Below are positions 11,290 through 23,224 of a stretch of DNA of 64,000 nucleotides, one piece after another; position 1 is the first letter of the stretch, and each line of letters starts with the position of its first letter. The DNA is from Cordilura impudica (Eukaryota; Arthropoda; Insecta; Diptera; Scathophagidae). Where the stretch lies: contig OY821517.1 in assembly GCA_963682025.1 (NCBI GenBank), positions 24,781,620-24,845,619 of the forward strand, in the 5' to 3' direction. A model generated the notes under the pieces. The model was not told where the DNA came from. It did no database searches and saw nothing but the letters and a program-made list of their open reading frames with translations. A program made the translations under genes and the position numbers.

Positions 11290-11520
11290 AAAAAAAAAAA
11301 ACTATTGCGACATAGCCCTTTAAGATATGACCAGGTATGCTTCACCTTTTAAAAGAGGTTAGGGTGTGGGTTTTTTATGCTTCTAAAAGTGGTAATAAAA
11401 GATAAAAATTTGTAAATGGTAAAAAAAACTATTGCGACATAGCCCTTTAAGATATGAGCAGGTATGCTTCATCTTTTAGAAGGGGTTAGGGTGTGGGTTT
11501 TTATGCTTCTAAAAAGATAA
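11290..11520. repeat. ~128 bp tandem duplication upstream of RAG-like gene
   Basis: Two near-identical units contain ACTATTGCGACATAGCCC, TTTAAGATATGA, AGGTATGCTTCA and GGTTAGGGTGTGGG (about 11301-11393 and 11429-11515), separated by short A-rich sequence. They lie directly before the first coding stretch of the transposase. Confidence 0.8.
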
Positions 11521-11539
11521 AACATTTTATTTTACATAA

Positions 11540-13619
11540 TTGCAAGAAAGAGTATTTATAATAATGTTTCCACAATTATTATTCATTACAATTTGTGCAA
11601 TGGCTAAGTACTGTTGCAGAGATCTGACAGATATTTATTTTCAACGAAATGATGTAGACGATGTAATTTTGCACATAGTGTGCAACGACTTCTTTAAGAA
11701 TTGTAACCTAGAAGACATTGAAATGCACAAAGGAAAAATTATTAATTTTGCATCGAATTTGAAAAGACGGTACATTGAATGCTCTCTTAGCAAGGCAAAG
11801 ATGTACAAACGTTACCAAGACTGGTTAATAAAGGAACTTATTTTTGAGAGTGTATCTACAACTGCCAACGAAACTGGAAAACAGGGTCGACCAGCAAAAC
11901 CAATTGACGGATGTAGTGAAAGATCTCGAAGCCGCAAGCTGGAGAATATCAATGAAGAAATTTCTCAAAGAATTATTAAAGATTCATTTTTGCACCAAAT
12001 TCAACCAACCCAAAATAAAAAAAAAATAAAATTGAAATAATTGAAAAAATAGTAGAAGCGAGCCCAAGGCGCACAAAGAGGATTTTGAAAAGCATTCCTA
12101 CACCAATTGAAGATAAGAAATTTACACCGGAAGAAGCGTTCGCCCTATTTTTGGATTTGAAATTGACCAAAAATCAATATAAGGAATTGCGGAAGCGAAA
12201 AGAATTGTGGGATTTTTCCAGAGTATCGAGATTTAGTTTCTGCCAAAAAAGAATGCTTACCTTCACAATCTGCTATTAGTGTCACTTCAACATCAGCAGA
12301 AATAAAATTGCAAGATCTCCTTGAACATACTGCAGAACATTGCTAAATACGCTTGATACTGATCATTTAAAAAAAATTGGTAATGGCAGCATTACTTTAA
12401 TTTCTAAATGGGGATGTGATGGATCCTCCGGTCAGAAACAATACAAGCAATTTAATGCCGAAAATACATCAGATGCTTATTTATTTATGGTATATTTCGT
12501 TCCATTGCGCTTAACAAAAAGGTATAGCGTCTTAGAGCCGTCAACTAGTAGAGCAACAGAAATTGATATATGGAAAAATGAAATTCCTTCTTCAACAAAG
12601 TATTCCAGACCAATAAAATTTGCATTCAAAAAGGAAACCAAAGATGTCATAACTGAAGAAGTTCAAAAAATAAAAGATCAAATTAAGGAACTTCAACCAG
12701 TAATATTTAAATTTGATGACCAAGACTTTGAAGTACATTTTAAAATGTGTCTCACAATGATTGATGGGAAAGTTGCACAAGCTTTAACTGGAACAAAGTC
12801 AACGTCAAGCTGCATTATATGCCAAAAGACATCAAGTCAATTAAGCCAACCCCCACCAGAAGACGATAGTTTTAAGGAAGCCTACGAATTTGGAATGTCC
12901 CCTCTTCATGCTAGAATACGTTTCATGGAGCATATTCTTAAATTGGGTTAAATTTTGGAATTTGGTCCGTTAGGCGAAACAGTGAGAAAAAGAAAATCAA
13001 GAAAAAAGAAAGCAAAAAAAAAACAAATTCAACAAAAATATCTACAGCTAGGCTTCGTAATCGACCAACCAAAACAAGGGGAAGGAAACACAAATGATGG
13101 AAATACTGCAAGGAGCTTTTTTCCGATCCGGAAACTACACCATCTATCACAGGTGTATATCATGAATTAATAAGACGATTCAAAATCATATTACAAGTTC
13201 TAACATGCAGCAGAAAGATAAATGCAAAAAAATTTGGAGAGTACGCCAATAAAACAGCTATACTTTATAATGAAAAATACTCTTGGAGATATATGCCATC
13301 CACAGTTCATGAAATTTTGTACCTTGGGGAACAAATAATTCAAAACAATATGCTACCAATAGGAGATCTATCTGAAGAAGCGCAAGAAAAAAGGAACAAA
13401 GACTACAGATTCTTTCGCGAGCACAACACAAGGAAAATTTCCAGATGTTGTACTAATGAAGACCTTATCACTATTTGGTTGTGCACTTCAGATCCATATA
13501 TGTCCAACATTCGTCAAAAATGGAAAACTGCCTCTATTGAATCAGACGAAGAAGCTAAACAACTTCTAGAAGATGAAAATCAATGCTATTTAGAAGAAAT
13601 TTTTACTAAAATTGGTTGA
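11540..13619 (+). pseudogene. RAG1/Transib-like transposase pseudogene
   Basis: Coding is carried in several frames. 11540-12040 is an N-terminal helical region. 12085-12230 has TPEEAFALFLDLKLTKNQY, continuing in a shifted frame with EYRDLVSAKKECLP. 12340-12951 has KWGCDGSSGQKQYKQ (Asp codon 12418-12420), LTMIDGKV, a CxxC pair (codons 12811 and 12820) and SPLHARIRF. After a stop at 12949 come GFVIDQPKQGEGNTNDGNTA and RSFF. A last frame from about 13127 to 13619 has MPSTVHEIL, then PIGDLSEEAQEKRNKDYRFF (Glu codon 13377-13379) and TNEDLI..W..TSDPYMS. The order CDG, CxxC, LHA, NxGNxAR, HEI, SEE/RNK follows the RAG1 core, with the SEE glutamate in the position of its catalytic Glu. There are at least three frameshifts and one stop. 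Similarity is judged from memory. Confidence 0.68.
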
Positions 13620-14242
13620 TTTAAAGTACTTTTTCATTACACTAACAATAAGTTACACTTTTTTTTATATAGTTAAAAAATTTTCTTGATTTAAAAATTT
13701 ATATATTTTGTAAATTTACAATAAAAATTGTTATATTTCATAAATTTACCATAAAAATTGATATAGAAATATTTAAAAAGACAATATAAAAAAATTTAAC
13801 TAAAGCAAAAACATACGAGTTTTTCATTGAAACTTCTCTATCTTGAACCAATATAAGGTAACTTTTACGTTCGCTGCTTAATAGATTATATTTTAACACG
13901 GGATCTTTCAAAAAAAAAAAAAAAAAAAACAACCTTTGGCCGTTGTGCACATTAGGACTAAAAAGTAAAAATAAGACATTATATTAAAAAAAACCTTTTT
14001 TTTACCTTTTCACTCTTCACTTTTGTACTAAAATTCAACTACAAATGAAAATGTATTTTAAACCCTCCGTAACTTTTTTTATTTTCGGTCTCACCTACCA
14101 CACAAAAAAACCGCATATCAAAATTCCAATCCAATCACTGTGCGGCGGGTCGTATTTTGAATAAAAACCTAAAACAGGTAATAGTTTCTTGTTTAGATTT
14201 TTTGTTACAGACCCAGTTTTAAAACTTATGTGGCACACTGTA
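13620..14242. other. 3' non-coding part of RAG-like element
   Basis: AT-rich with an A-run near 13910-13930. The right end contains TGTGGCACACTGTA (about 14229-14242), used as the candidate terminal repeat. No gene seen. Confidence 0.4.
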
Positions 14243-16685
14243 TATTTATGACGTCAAAGTTAATAAAAACAAACTTTCAAAAAGTACAACGTTTGTGTTG
14301 TTGTCGATATAATTTCGTAAAATATGTTGTCTAGAATGTTGCACTGTCCAAATTATGCTTGGTGTACGAATTATTAGTGGTTAGGGCTTTTATATCAAAT
14401 CCAATACCCTAGAAAACAGTGTTGGTAGAATATATGATTTTTTTTATTATTATTGAATCACTTCTTTATTTTTTTTTTTTTTATAAATATTTGACACATT
14501 TAAATGAAAATTTTCAAATTGCTAGTTTTTAGAACGACTGATTGTCTCATAAAAGTTTGACCATACTGGGTTAATGTTATAATCCTCTTAATGTTTTTGC
14601 CATCAGTAACGCCTCATTCTTTCTAATAATATATTTTTTTTTTCTTTTTTTGCGTTTGTATTTGTGTATGCTACACGTTACACAAAAACCTGATTTCAAT
14701 CCGATTTCTGTTGATAAATCCTTTTCAATCAATAACAGACTAAAACAAAGGAAGTCGAAAAAATAAATGGCAGAACAAGCAAAATAAAAAAAAATCGAAT
14801 AGATAAATCTAATTCTCCAATTCTCCACCAACAAGGACAAATCATTATTGCTAACAACAACCATAACAACAACAAGTTTCAAGTTATTTTTTTTTTTTTA
14901 AATCAAAATAGCTAAATCTATCTGACAGAGGCACTTAAAGCAATTCCAGAATATAGATATCCGCTGGCATAAAACAAAACAAAATCAAGTACAAAAGGGT
15001 TTAAGGTCTTGGAGAACAGGAAAAGGATATAAAACTAGTTGTCAAAATAATCACGTCGTGCAACTTTCGTGGAAGGCATACAGATTGATAAATCTTTCTT
15101 AAGAAAAGTCCATAAGAAATATTTGTATTAAATTGTATTTTAATTGGAAACTAATTAAAATGTTTCTCATTTTCTTAGAGAAACTTTCCCTATTTAAAAC
15201 TTCCATTTCACTGGTTATTTTCCAAGTGTTTGTCTGTGTAAGTGTTTAGAAATAAAAAAATATTTTCTTTTTTTTTTTTCTTTTTTTATATTATTGTTCG
15301 CTTCTTATTTACACTTAATTAAGTTTCCTAATAATTTATGAAATATTCTGTTTAATGTAATTTTACTTTATTTATTTATTTTCGGTACCTTTTCTCCTCT
15401 TCAGCCCCTTCATTATGTTAATATTTAAGAAGTTAAACTTACTGGTATTTAAATAATTGTATACATGAAAAGTTTCTCATTGTTTTAACCTGCTTTTCAG
15501 ACGCCCAAGGCTAATATGATTAGGTGAGAGAGAAATTACAATTATATTAATATTGTTTTGTTGTTGTTTTTCTTTTTACCAGTAACTATACAAAATATTT
15601 TTGCTAACTGACTAAGTTAGGGATGAGTCTTCGTTAAACTTAAGCCAATGATTAATTAGAACTAATTTCTTTTTATTTTAATAAAAAGTATTAACAGATG
15701 TTATGCAGGTATTTACTTAGTTTATTATTGTTGTTATAACTATATGTTTTTATACTTGTATAAAACAACTTTGTGATTCAACATTATGAATTTGATCAAA
15801 TATTATTTGTAAAATATGTTTTGTAAAAATTAAAAATATTGACTAACACTCTAAAAATAAACATCAAATAAATTGTATCGTTTTGGATCTTCATAATTGT
15901 ATTATTATTAAGATTAATTATACAATAATTGTAAATTATTTTGCGTTTTAAAGGATGATTTATGTTCGTTAAGCTAGTTTTTGTTTTTTTTTTTTAATAA
16001 ATAAGTCATAAATTTGCTCGCGAGGAAATATAATTAAAGTAAGTTATTTGATGTGAACCCGAAAAAGTTCTCTCAACCTCAATATCTTATCTAGCCGAAA
16101 TTAGGATATATTCTAACAAAAAATAAGTAAGAGTGTTAAATTCGGCTGTACCGAAATTTTTTGATACCCTCCACCTGCGTCTTAAACTCAATATTACACC
16201 TAATGTTGAGTACGGCTACCACTTTAAAACTGTTGCCGATACTGAAACATTAATTCCGAATACTAATTAAATTTAAAGTTAATTGTTTTTCTTTTTGGTC
16301 AGTTTCTATTATAATATATTTTTATAAAAAAATAATGATCATGAGTTCTATAAAAAGAATTAATCACTATTTGATTACTAGACTGGAAATCCTATAAGTT
16401 CCCTAAGTCCTTCATAGAACACTAACGAAATTCATTATTTAACGCAGCCGCCGTTATAATACCCAAAATTTGATCCCTCTTAGAATGTTTTTAGACCTTA
16501 GAATTTATACGATAATTTTAAAAAAAAAATGCAAATGATTGTTGGGTAAAAATTATTGATATTGAAAATAAGCTAATTTAAAAATATTTTTATCTGATTT
16601 TTCTAGTAATATGTTAATTTAAGGATAGATTTAATAAAAAAAAAAATAATAATAAAAACAGGTAAGAAACTAAAAGCGAAAGTTA
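14243..16685. other. AT-rich non-coding DNA; one fly-repeat end at ~16117-16200
   Basis: No coding signal on either strand. At about 16117-16200 there is AATAAGTAAGAGTGTTAAAT, TCGGCTGTACCGAA and TTTGATACCCTCCACC, a start typical of another fly interspersed repeat (see 26016-26490). Poly-T and poly-A runs are frequent. Confidence 0.45.
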
Positions 16686-17234
16686 AAATTTTAAAATTTA
16701 ATTTTTCAATTTTCATTTTTCATTTTCCATTTTTCAGTTTTCAGTTTTCAGTTTTCAGTTTTCATTCTTCATTTTCCAATTTTCACTTTCCATTTTCCTA
16801 TTTTAATTTTCCATTTTTCAGTTTTCATTTCTCATTTTTAATTTTTCAGTTTTCATTTTTCATTTCTTAATTTTCATTTTTCAGTTTTCATTTTTCATTT
16901 TCCATTTTTCAGTTTTCAGTTTTAATTTTTCATTTTCCATTTTTCAATTTTCCATTTTTCATTTTCCATTTTTCATTTTCATTTTTAATTTTTAATTTTT
17001 AATTTTTCAATTTTAAATTTTCAATTTTCATTTTGCATTTTTCATTTATCATTTTTCATTTTTCAGTTTACAGCTTTCGGTTTTCATTTTTCATTTTCCA
17101 TTCTCCATTTTTCCATTTTCCATTTCTCATTTTCCAATTTTCATTTTACATTTCCATTTTCCATTTTTCATTTTCCATTTTTCAGTTTTCATTTTTCATT
17201 TTTATTTTCCATTTTTCATTTTCCACTTTCCACT

Positions 17235-17265
<31 letters not shown>

Positions 17266-18407
17266 ATTTTTAATTTTTCAATTTTAAATTTTGAATTTTC
17301 ATTTTGCATTTTGCATTTTTCATTTTTCATTTTTCATTTTTCAGTTTACAGCTTTCGGTTTTCATTTTTCATTTTCCATTCTCCATTTTTCCATTTTCCA
17401 TTCTTCAGTTTTCAATTTTCATTTTTCAATTTTCACTTTGCATTTTTCAATTTTCGTTTTCCATTTTTCATTTTTCAATTTTCATTTCCCATTTTCCATT
17501 ATCCATTTTTCATTTTCCATTTTCAATTTTTCATTTTTCAGTTTTCATTTTTGATTTTTCAGTTTTCAATTTTCAGTTTTCAGTTTTCAATTTTCATTTT
17601 TCATTTTTCAATTTCCATTTTCCATTTTCCGTTTTTCAATTTCCAGTTTCCATTTTCATTTTTAATTTTTCAATTTTCAGTTTTCAATTTTCAATTTTCA
17701 ATTTTCAATTTTCAATTTTCAATTTTCAATTTTCAATTTTCAATTTTCAATTTTCAATTTTCAATTTTAATTTTTCATTTTTCAGTTTACAGCTTTCAGT
17801 TTTCATTTTTCAATTTCCAACTTCCATTTTTCATTTTCCATTTTTCATTTTTCAGTTTTAATTTTAAAATTTAATTTTTCAATTTTCATTTTTCATTTTC
17901 CATTTTTCAGTTTTCAGTTTTCAGTTTTCAGTTTTCATTCTTCATTTTCCAATTTTCACTTTCCATTTTCCTATTTTAATTTTCCATTTTTCAGTTTTCA
18001 TTTCTCATTTTTAATTTTTCAGTTTTCATTTTTCATTTCTTAATTTTCATTTTTCAGTTTTCATTTTTCATTTTCCATTTTTCAGTTTTCAGTTTTAATT
18101 TTTCATTTTCCATTTTTCAATTTTCCATTTTTCATTTTCCATTTTTCATTTTCATTTTTAATTTTTAATTTTTAATTTTTCAATTTTAAATTTTCAATTT
18201 TCATTTTGCATTTTTCATTTATCATTTTTCATTTTTCAGTTTACAGCTTTCGGTTTTCATTTTTCATTTTCCATTCTCCATTTTTCCATTTTCCATTTCT
18301 CATTTTCCAATTTTCATTTTACATTTCCATTTTCCATTTTTCATTTTCCATTTTTCAGTTTTCATTTTTCATTTTTATTTTCCATTTTTCATTTTCCACT
18401 TTCCACT

Positions 18408-18438
<31 letters not shown>

Positions 18439-18865
18439 ATTTTTAATTTTTCAATTTTAAATTTTGAATTTTCATTTTGCATTTTGCATTTTTCATTTTT
18501 CATTTTTCATTTTTCAGTTTACAGCTTTCGGTTTTCATTTTTCATTTTCCATTCTCCATTTTTCCATTTTCCATTCTTCAGTTTTCAATTTTCATTTTTC
18601 AATTTTCACTTTGCATTTTTCAATTTTCGTTTTCCATTTTTCATTTTTCAATTTTCATTTCCCATTTTCCATTATCCATTTTTCATTTTCCATTTTCAAT
18701 TTTTCATTTTTCAGTTTTCATTTTTGATTTTTCAGTTTTCAATTTTCAGTTTTCAGTTTTCAATTTTCATTTTTCATTTTTCAATTTCCATTTTCCATTT
18801 TCCGTTTTTCAATTTCCAGTTTCCATTTTCATTTTTAATTTTTCAATTTTCAGTTTTCAATTTTC
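16686..18865. repeat. 1173-bp tandem duplication inside the heptamer satellite
   Basis: The segment from about 16686 to 17692 reappears from about 17859 to 18865 with a constant offset of 1173 bases, including irregular words such as CAGTTTACAGCTTTCGG and CATTCTCCATTTTTCC. It appears identical by eye. It then diverges where the (AATTTTC)n run expands in the first copy. Confidence 0.88.
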
Positions 18866-19329
18866 ATTTTTCATTTTTCTGTTTTCACTTTTCAGTTTTA
18901 ATTTTTCATTTTTCATTTTCCATTCTCCATTTTTCAGTTTTCATTTTCCATTTTCATATTCCATTTTTCATTTTTCATTTTTCAATTTCCAGTTTCCATT
19001 TTCATTTTTAATTTTTCAATTTTCAATTTTCAATTTTCAATTTTCAATTTTCAATTTTTAATATTCAATTTTCAATTTTCAATTTTCAATTTTCAATTTT
19101 CATTTTTCAGTTTTCATTTTTCATTTTCCATTTTTCATTTTCGATTTTTCAATTTTCCATTTTCCATTTTTAATTTTTATTTTCCATTTTTGTTTTTCAT
19201 TTTCCATTTTCCATTTTCCATTTTTCATTTTCCATTTGACATTTTTCATTTTTCATTTTCCATTTTCCATTTTCATTTTCCATTTTTCAGTTTTCCATTT
19301 TTCATTTTCCATTTTTCAGTTTTCATTTT

Positions 19330-19362
<33 letters not shown>

Positions 19363-19595
19363 TTCACTTTCCATTTTCCATTTTCATTTTTAGTTTTTAA
19401 ATTTTCAATTTTCATTTTGCGTTTTTCATTTTTCAATTTTCATTTTCCATTTTTCGTTTTCCATTTTTCATTTTACATTTTTTAAATTTTCAGTTTTCAT
19501 TTTTCATTTTCCAGTTTTCAGTTTTCAATTTTCAATTTTCAATTTTCAATTTTCATTTTTCATTTTCCATTTTTAATTTTTCATTTTTCATTTAT
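16690..19595. repeat. Heptamer satellite, (TTTTCAN)n and variants
   Basis: Almost 2.9 kb consists of 7-bp words such as TTTTCAT, TTTTCCA, TTTTCAG and TTTTCAA in mixed order. Pure (AATTTTC)n stretches occur at about 17690-17770 and 19015-19105. Because 7 is not a multiple of 3, all three plus-strand frames read a stop-free 7-residue pattern of Phe, Ser, His, Ile and Gln. That explains the overlapping long open frames of 84-194 residues; they are not genes. Confidence 0.95.
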
Positions 19596-19709
19596 CTGAC
19601 TGACTTAAATTTTCTTTTCGAAACCATATTTTAAGAGTTTTAAAATTAAATGAATCGGTGGTGACTATATGATTTTGTAGTACTTTGTTAAATACAATTT
19701 TAATGAATA

Positions 19710-20081
19710 TCTATAATATTAATAGGCAAGGCGATTTTTTGTGACCGATGTAAGTTTCACAGTTTTACCCCGATTTTGACAAAAAATTTATCGTTTGAAA
19801 GGTATTTGTTTTTAACTGTTACCCAGATTTATAGATTTTCATCGTTTGGAATATTTTTTTGGAGTTATGATCGTTTAAAGTTGCTACTAACACATACATA
19901 AAATTATACAATGCTATGTGTGTTTATTAAATTTCTTAATGTGTTTGGGTTAATATGCTGAGTTTGTTTTCTTCATTTAAAATGAGTTGAATTGTGAAGC
20001 ACACCTTTAGGGTGTTAATTAAATGAAAATATAAAATTTCCTAGAATTTGCACTTGAATTTCGAGTGCTGGAATCTGCTAG
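19710..20081 (+). mobile_element. Non-autonomous Helitron-like element, copy 2
   Basis: Exact family ends: A|TCTATAATATTAATAGG at 19710 and GGAATCTGCTAG|T at 20081. The subterminal palindrome is CACTTGAATTTCGAGTG. The length is 372 bp. It is flanked by A on the left and T on the right, as in other copies. Confidence 0.85.
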
Positions 20082-20204
20082 TTTATATTATTGATTTTAT
20101 AAAAATCATATGAGTGCTTTTGAACTCCAACATGGATTTATGAAGACTTATAAGATTATTATTTAATATTCGATTCAATTTAACATTGCATTTTTTTAAA
20201 CTCT

Positions 20205-20560
20205 TCCATTTAACTCGTACGCTCTGTCTGTCTGTCTGACTGTTTGTCTGCCATGGGGCAACCCCATTCTCCTCATGCAATTGATCTGAAATTTGGCCCA
20301 TAGTCTTGTTGTAAGTATAGATTAATTTTTGTGTAGTCATGCACAGTCAAGGAGTGATTTAAACCACATTTCCCCTCATCCAATCAATCTGAAACTTGGT
20401 CCACAGACTTGTTGTCACCAAATATTAACTTAAAGATAATCGCGCATAGTCACACACAGTCACGGAGTGATTAAAACCCCATTTCGCTTTTGTGAGCAAA
20501 GATTGATTTCAAAATAGGCACGCAAAATCACGCAGCAACGGAGAGATTCAAAACTCATAT
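20205..20560. repeat. Degenerate tandem repeat, ~110 bp unit
   Basis: After a (GTCT)n run at 20224-20250, three related units carry the blocks CCCATTCTCCTCATGCAAT or CCCCTCATCCAATC, ATCTGAAA..TTGG, AGACTTGTTGT and CACAGTCA..GAGTGATT. No coding is seen. Confidence 0.65.
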
Positions 20561-22335
20561 GCATAAGGAAAGAAAGATTTAATAAAAACTTTGCTTTTAT
20601 GGGTTAGATTATTTCTTTTTAATTTAGCTCCTTTTGACTGATGTGTGATTTTTATACCTTGTTGAAAAAACTATTTATTGCAAAATTCTTATTATAAATT
20701 TTGCAGGAAATCGTGAAGCTAAGAAATGCTACTGTTTTTTGTTTCTGTTTTTACAGACTAACAATGGGATGAGGTTCCAAAATATATCTACCACATAAAG
20801 AACGTTATTTCAATACTTGAAACCGAAAATCAAATGTATTTACACATTCATTCATATATTAAGAAAAAACATTGCGAGTCCGATCACGGGGAGATGTGTA
20901 AACATCTAGTAATTAAAGATATTTTAAGTTGGAAATACTTGTGCTTTCAGTATATATTTTTTTTTTTCAATTTAGAGTTGTTATACATTTAGCCTAGTTT
21001 AATTAGCTGTTGTTGAATGAGCTTATATTGTGAAATTCTTAACGCTGTTATACTTGAGGGTTGTTGAATTAGCTGCAATAATCTTTACACCAATACACTC
21101 ATGTCTCACACCGTTTTTGTTTTACTCTGTTTTTGTGATTGTATTGTGAAATAGATTTTTAGCCCCCTGAGAGTATTGAAGTTTTATTCATCAAAAAAAA
21201 AATATATATATGCGATAATTTAAATTTTTTATTACATTAATTGTTTTTAATGTTCAAGTAATAGTTTTCTAAAATGGTGCACTTGTTTTTTTTTTTATGC
21301 AATAAACACCTACACAAACACACAAAAGCAATAAAACAAATCCCTTTAATGCCACATGATAACGTACACCAACGAATGTCAGTGAAATGTATGTACAAAT
21401 GCAAACACACACACACACACATATATACATTCTGACAACTTGTTAGACCACTAAATTTTATTTTCATTTTCTGTTTTAACAAAAATACACACTCAACTTT
21501 TAACCTCTTAAAAATAGGAAATGACAGCACAAGATAAACAGAGAGACAGACAGACAACTAAGCTGAAATTGAAACTAAAACATCTCTGTTTAGGGACGTT
21601 GCTGCACTAAAAAGACAAGTCGAAATAGAGCGCAACCGAAACAGACCAAACCAAAATCAAGAAACATGGAAAGATTTATTCTGTATTGTGTTCACCGCAA
21701 AAACCAACAACGAAACAACAATCTTGTATATGTTGTGGGATAATGAAAATTGGAAATGCGTCTATATTTCATGTTTTTTACTCCGACACTTTTTAAAGCT
21801 GACATCAGAATTTGAAAGGCTTTAGTGTTTAATGCAAAAAAAATAAAAAGTTTTACAAAAATCAAATTTAACCGAGATTATCTGAAATTTAAGGTTATTT
21901 AATACAGATACAGACAGAAGAAGGTCTACATCTATAGTATAGATTTTATACATCGACTTTCACAAATCTTTTTTGCTCTTTTGGCTTGGACCGATTATTT
22001 ATTAAAGTGCATCTCAATATTTCTACAGTCTCATATTCGATCTAAATCATTTTAGTGATTGACTTCGAAGTTAATCAAGCTGAAGATCAAATATATTTAG
22101 TTTGAACGAACGTAAAAATATTAGCACATTTGTTTCAAAAATTTATTTATATTCTGAAAGACAGGTTATACAGGTGTTTCGGGACGAGTGAACAAACCTT
22201 ATCAGTAACCAGTTTGTATGGTACAGAGTTAAATACATATACATTTGCTGAAAACAACCAAGTGAGAATCCAAGCAGAGTTATAATATTTAAACCTCCTC
22301 TAATATAAAAAAAAACTTAAATATATAACAACTTT
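20561..22335. other. No gene recognised; (CA)n microsatellite at ~21405-21425
   Basis: AT-rich sequence with a short CA run and poly-T tracts. Open frames here, including the 106-residue one on the minus strand at 21237-21557, show low-complexity Cys/Val composition from the microsatellite and are not supported as genes. Confidence 0.4.
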
Positions 22336-22337
22336 CG

Positions 22338-23112
22338 CCATAATTCTGTGGTTTTTTGGAATAACCGCGTATGTCCATTTTTGTCAGTTTTGAGTTAACG
22401 ATGCCAAATATATTAATTTTTAACGCTCTTTACATGTGTTAAATTTTTTTTTTAATATTGACCATTTCTGAGTTTTTTCTTTAAATAACGACGTAACTTA
22501 AATGTTTATGAAATTAATTTGCAGCACTAACGACGTATGTCAACCTACGTTTGATCGCTAACAAATTATGTTCTCAGAAAACGACACATAGCGACATACG
22601 TTGTTATTAATGAAAAAAATTCAAAATAATTTTGGATTATTTTTCAGTTTATAACCACTTATAAAAACTTGAGTGTTTATTTCTATTATTTTTTGTCACT
22701 ATTATTCTTGATACGTTGTTATATTCTCATCGTAATTCCCGTTAACTTTTTGTTGACGAACAAAAAAATCCATTTTTCAAGCAACAACAACTTATGTCTA
22801 CATGGGTGGTTGCATTGGTAGTTTTCTTTTTCAAAGAAAACGACGTTTGTCGACATAAGTTGTTTTATCTGCACACACTTTAAGTGTAATTTACATATTG
22901 TTTTTTCGTCCTTCTCTAGGATCTATTCCTCTGAAGATTTTTGACTCAAAATTTTATATAAAGTATTTATTGCCCATATCTACAAGACTGTTAAATAAAA
23001 AGCTCTAAAATCTTTATATCGAGCCCATAATTTAAAATATAACATTTTTTTGGCTCCCCTGAACATTTTGATTTTATGACATACGCGGTTATTCTAGAAA
23101 ACCACAGAATTG
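22338..23112. mobile_element. MITE with ~32-bp TIRs and internal palindromic words
   Basis: The left end reads AATTCTGTGGTTTTTTGGAA then TAACCGCGTATGTC. The right end on the other strand reads AATTCTGTGGTTTTCTAGAA then TAACCGCGTATGTC. Internal words related to the inner TIR recur: AACGACGTATGTC, GACATACGTTGTT, AACTTATGTCTACAT, GACGTTTGTCGACATAAG. It has no coding. The target duplication is unclear. Confidence 0.75.
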
Positions 23113-23222
23113 TCGATATCGACGATTTCGTCATCTTCTTTCTTATCAATGTCTTCATATTCACCTAATGGTTCAGGTTCAGTTGCACAATCATCGAACT
23201 TGCTCGTGTTTTCTATAGAAAA
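23095..23222 (-). other. Short acidic coding-like fragment
   Basis: The minus strand reads an uninterrupted peptide rich in Asp and Glu (FDDCATEPEPLGEYEDIDKK, then EDDEIVDID) and stops inside the MITE right TIR. Composition resembles acidic N-termini of some DNA transposases, but there is no domain to name. It may be chance. Confidence 0.25.
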
Positions 23223-23224
23223 AA

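Larger units (their letters stand above)
10384..14242 (+). mobile_element. RAG1/Transib-like DNA transposon, degenerate (boundaries tentative)
   Basis: The left edge reads CACAGTGGACCATATTTGG. The right edge read inward on the other strand is TACAGTGTGCCACATAAG. CACAGTG is the heptamer known from Transib ends and from V(D)J recombination signals. The interior carries a RAG1/Transib-like transposase. The 5-bp flanks (CGGCG left, TATTT right) do not match, so a Transib-style target duplication is not preserved or one end is misplaced. The left flank includes about 1.1 kb of non-coding sequence, a (TCCG)n repeat fragment and a tandem duplication. Confidence 0.45.

Noticed and set aside
17033..19393. 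Many long Phe/Ser/His-rich open frames
   Set aside because: They are produced by the heptamer satellite, which lacks stops in all plus-strand frames. Composition and a 7-residue period betray the origin.
16690..19595. CRISPR-like array
   Set aside because: No spacer and repeat alternation; units are continuous 7-mers in eukaryotic sequence.
21237..21557. 106-residue Cys/Val/Leu-rich minus-strand frame
   Set aside because: Driven by a (GT)n/(CA)n microsatellite and AT-rich flanks; no domain.
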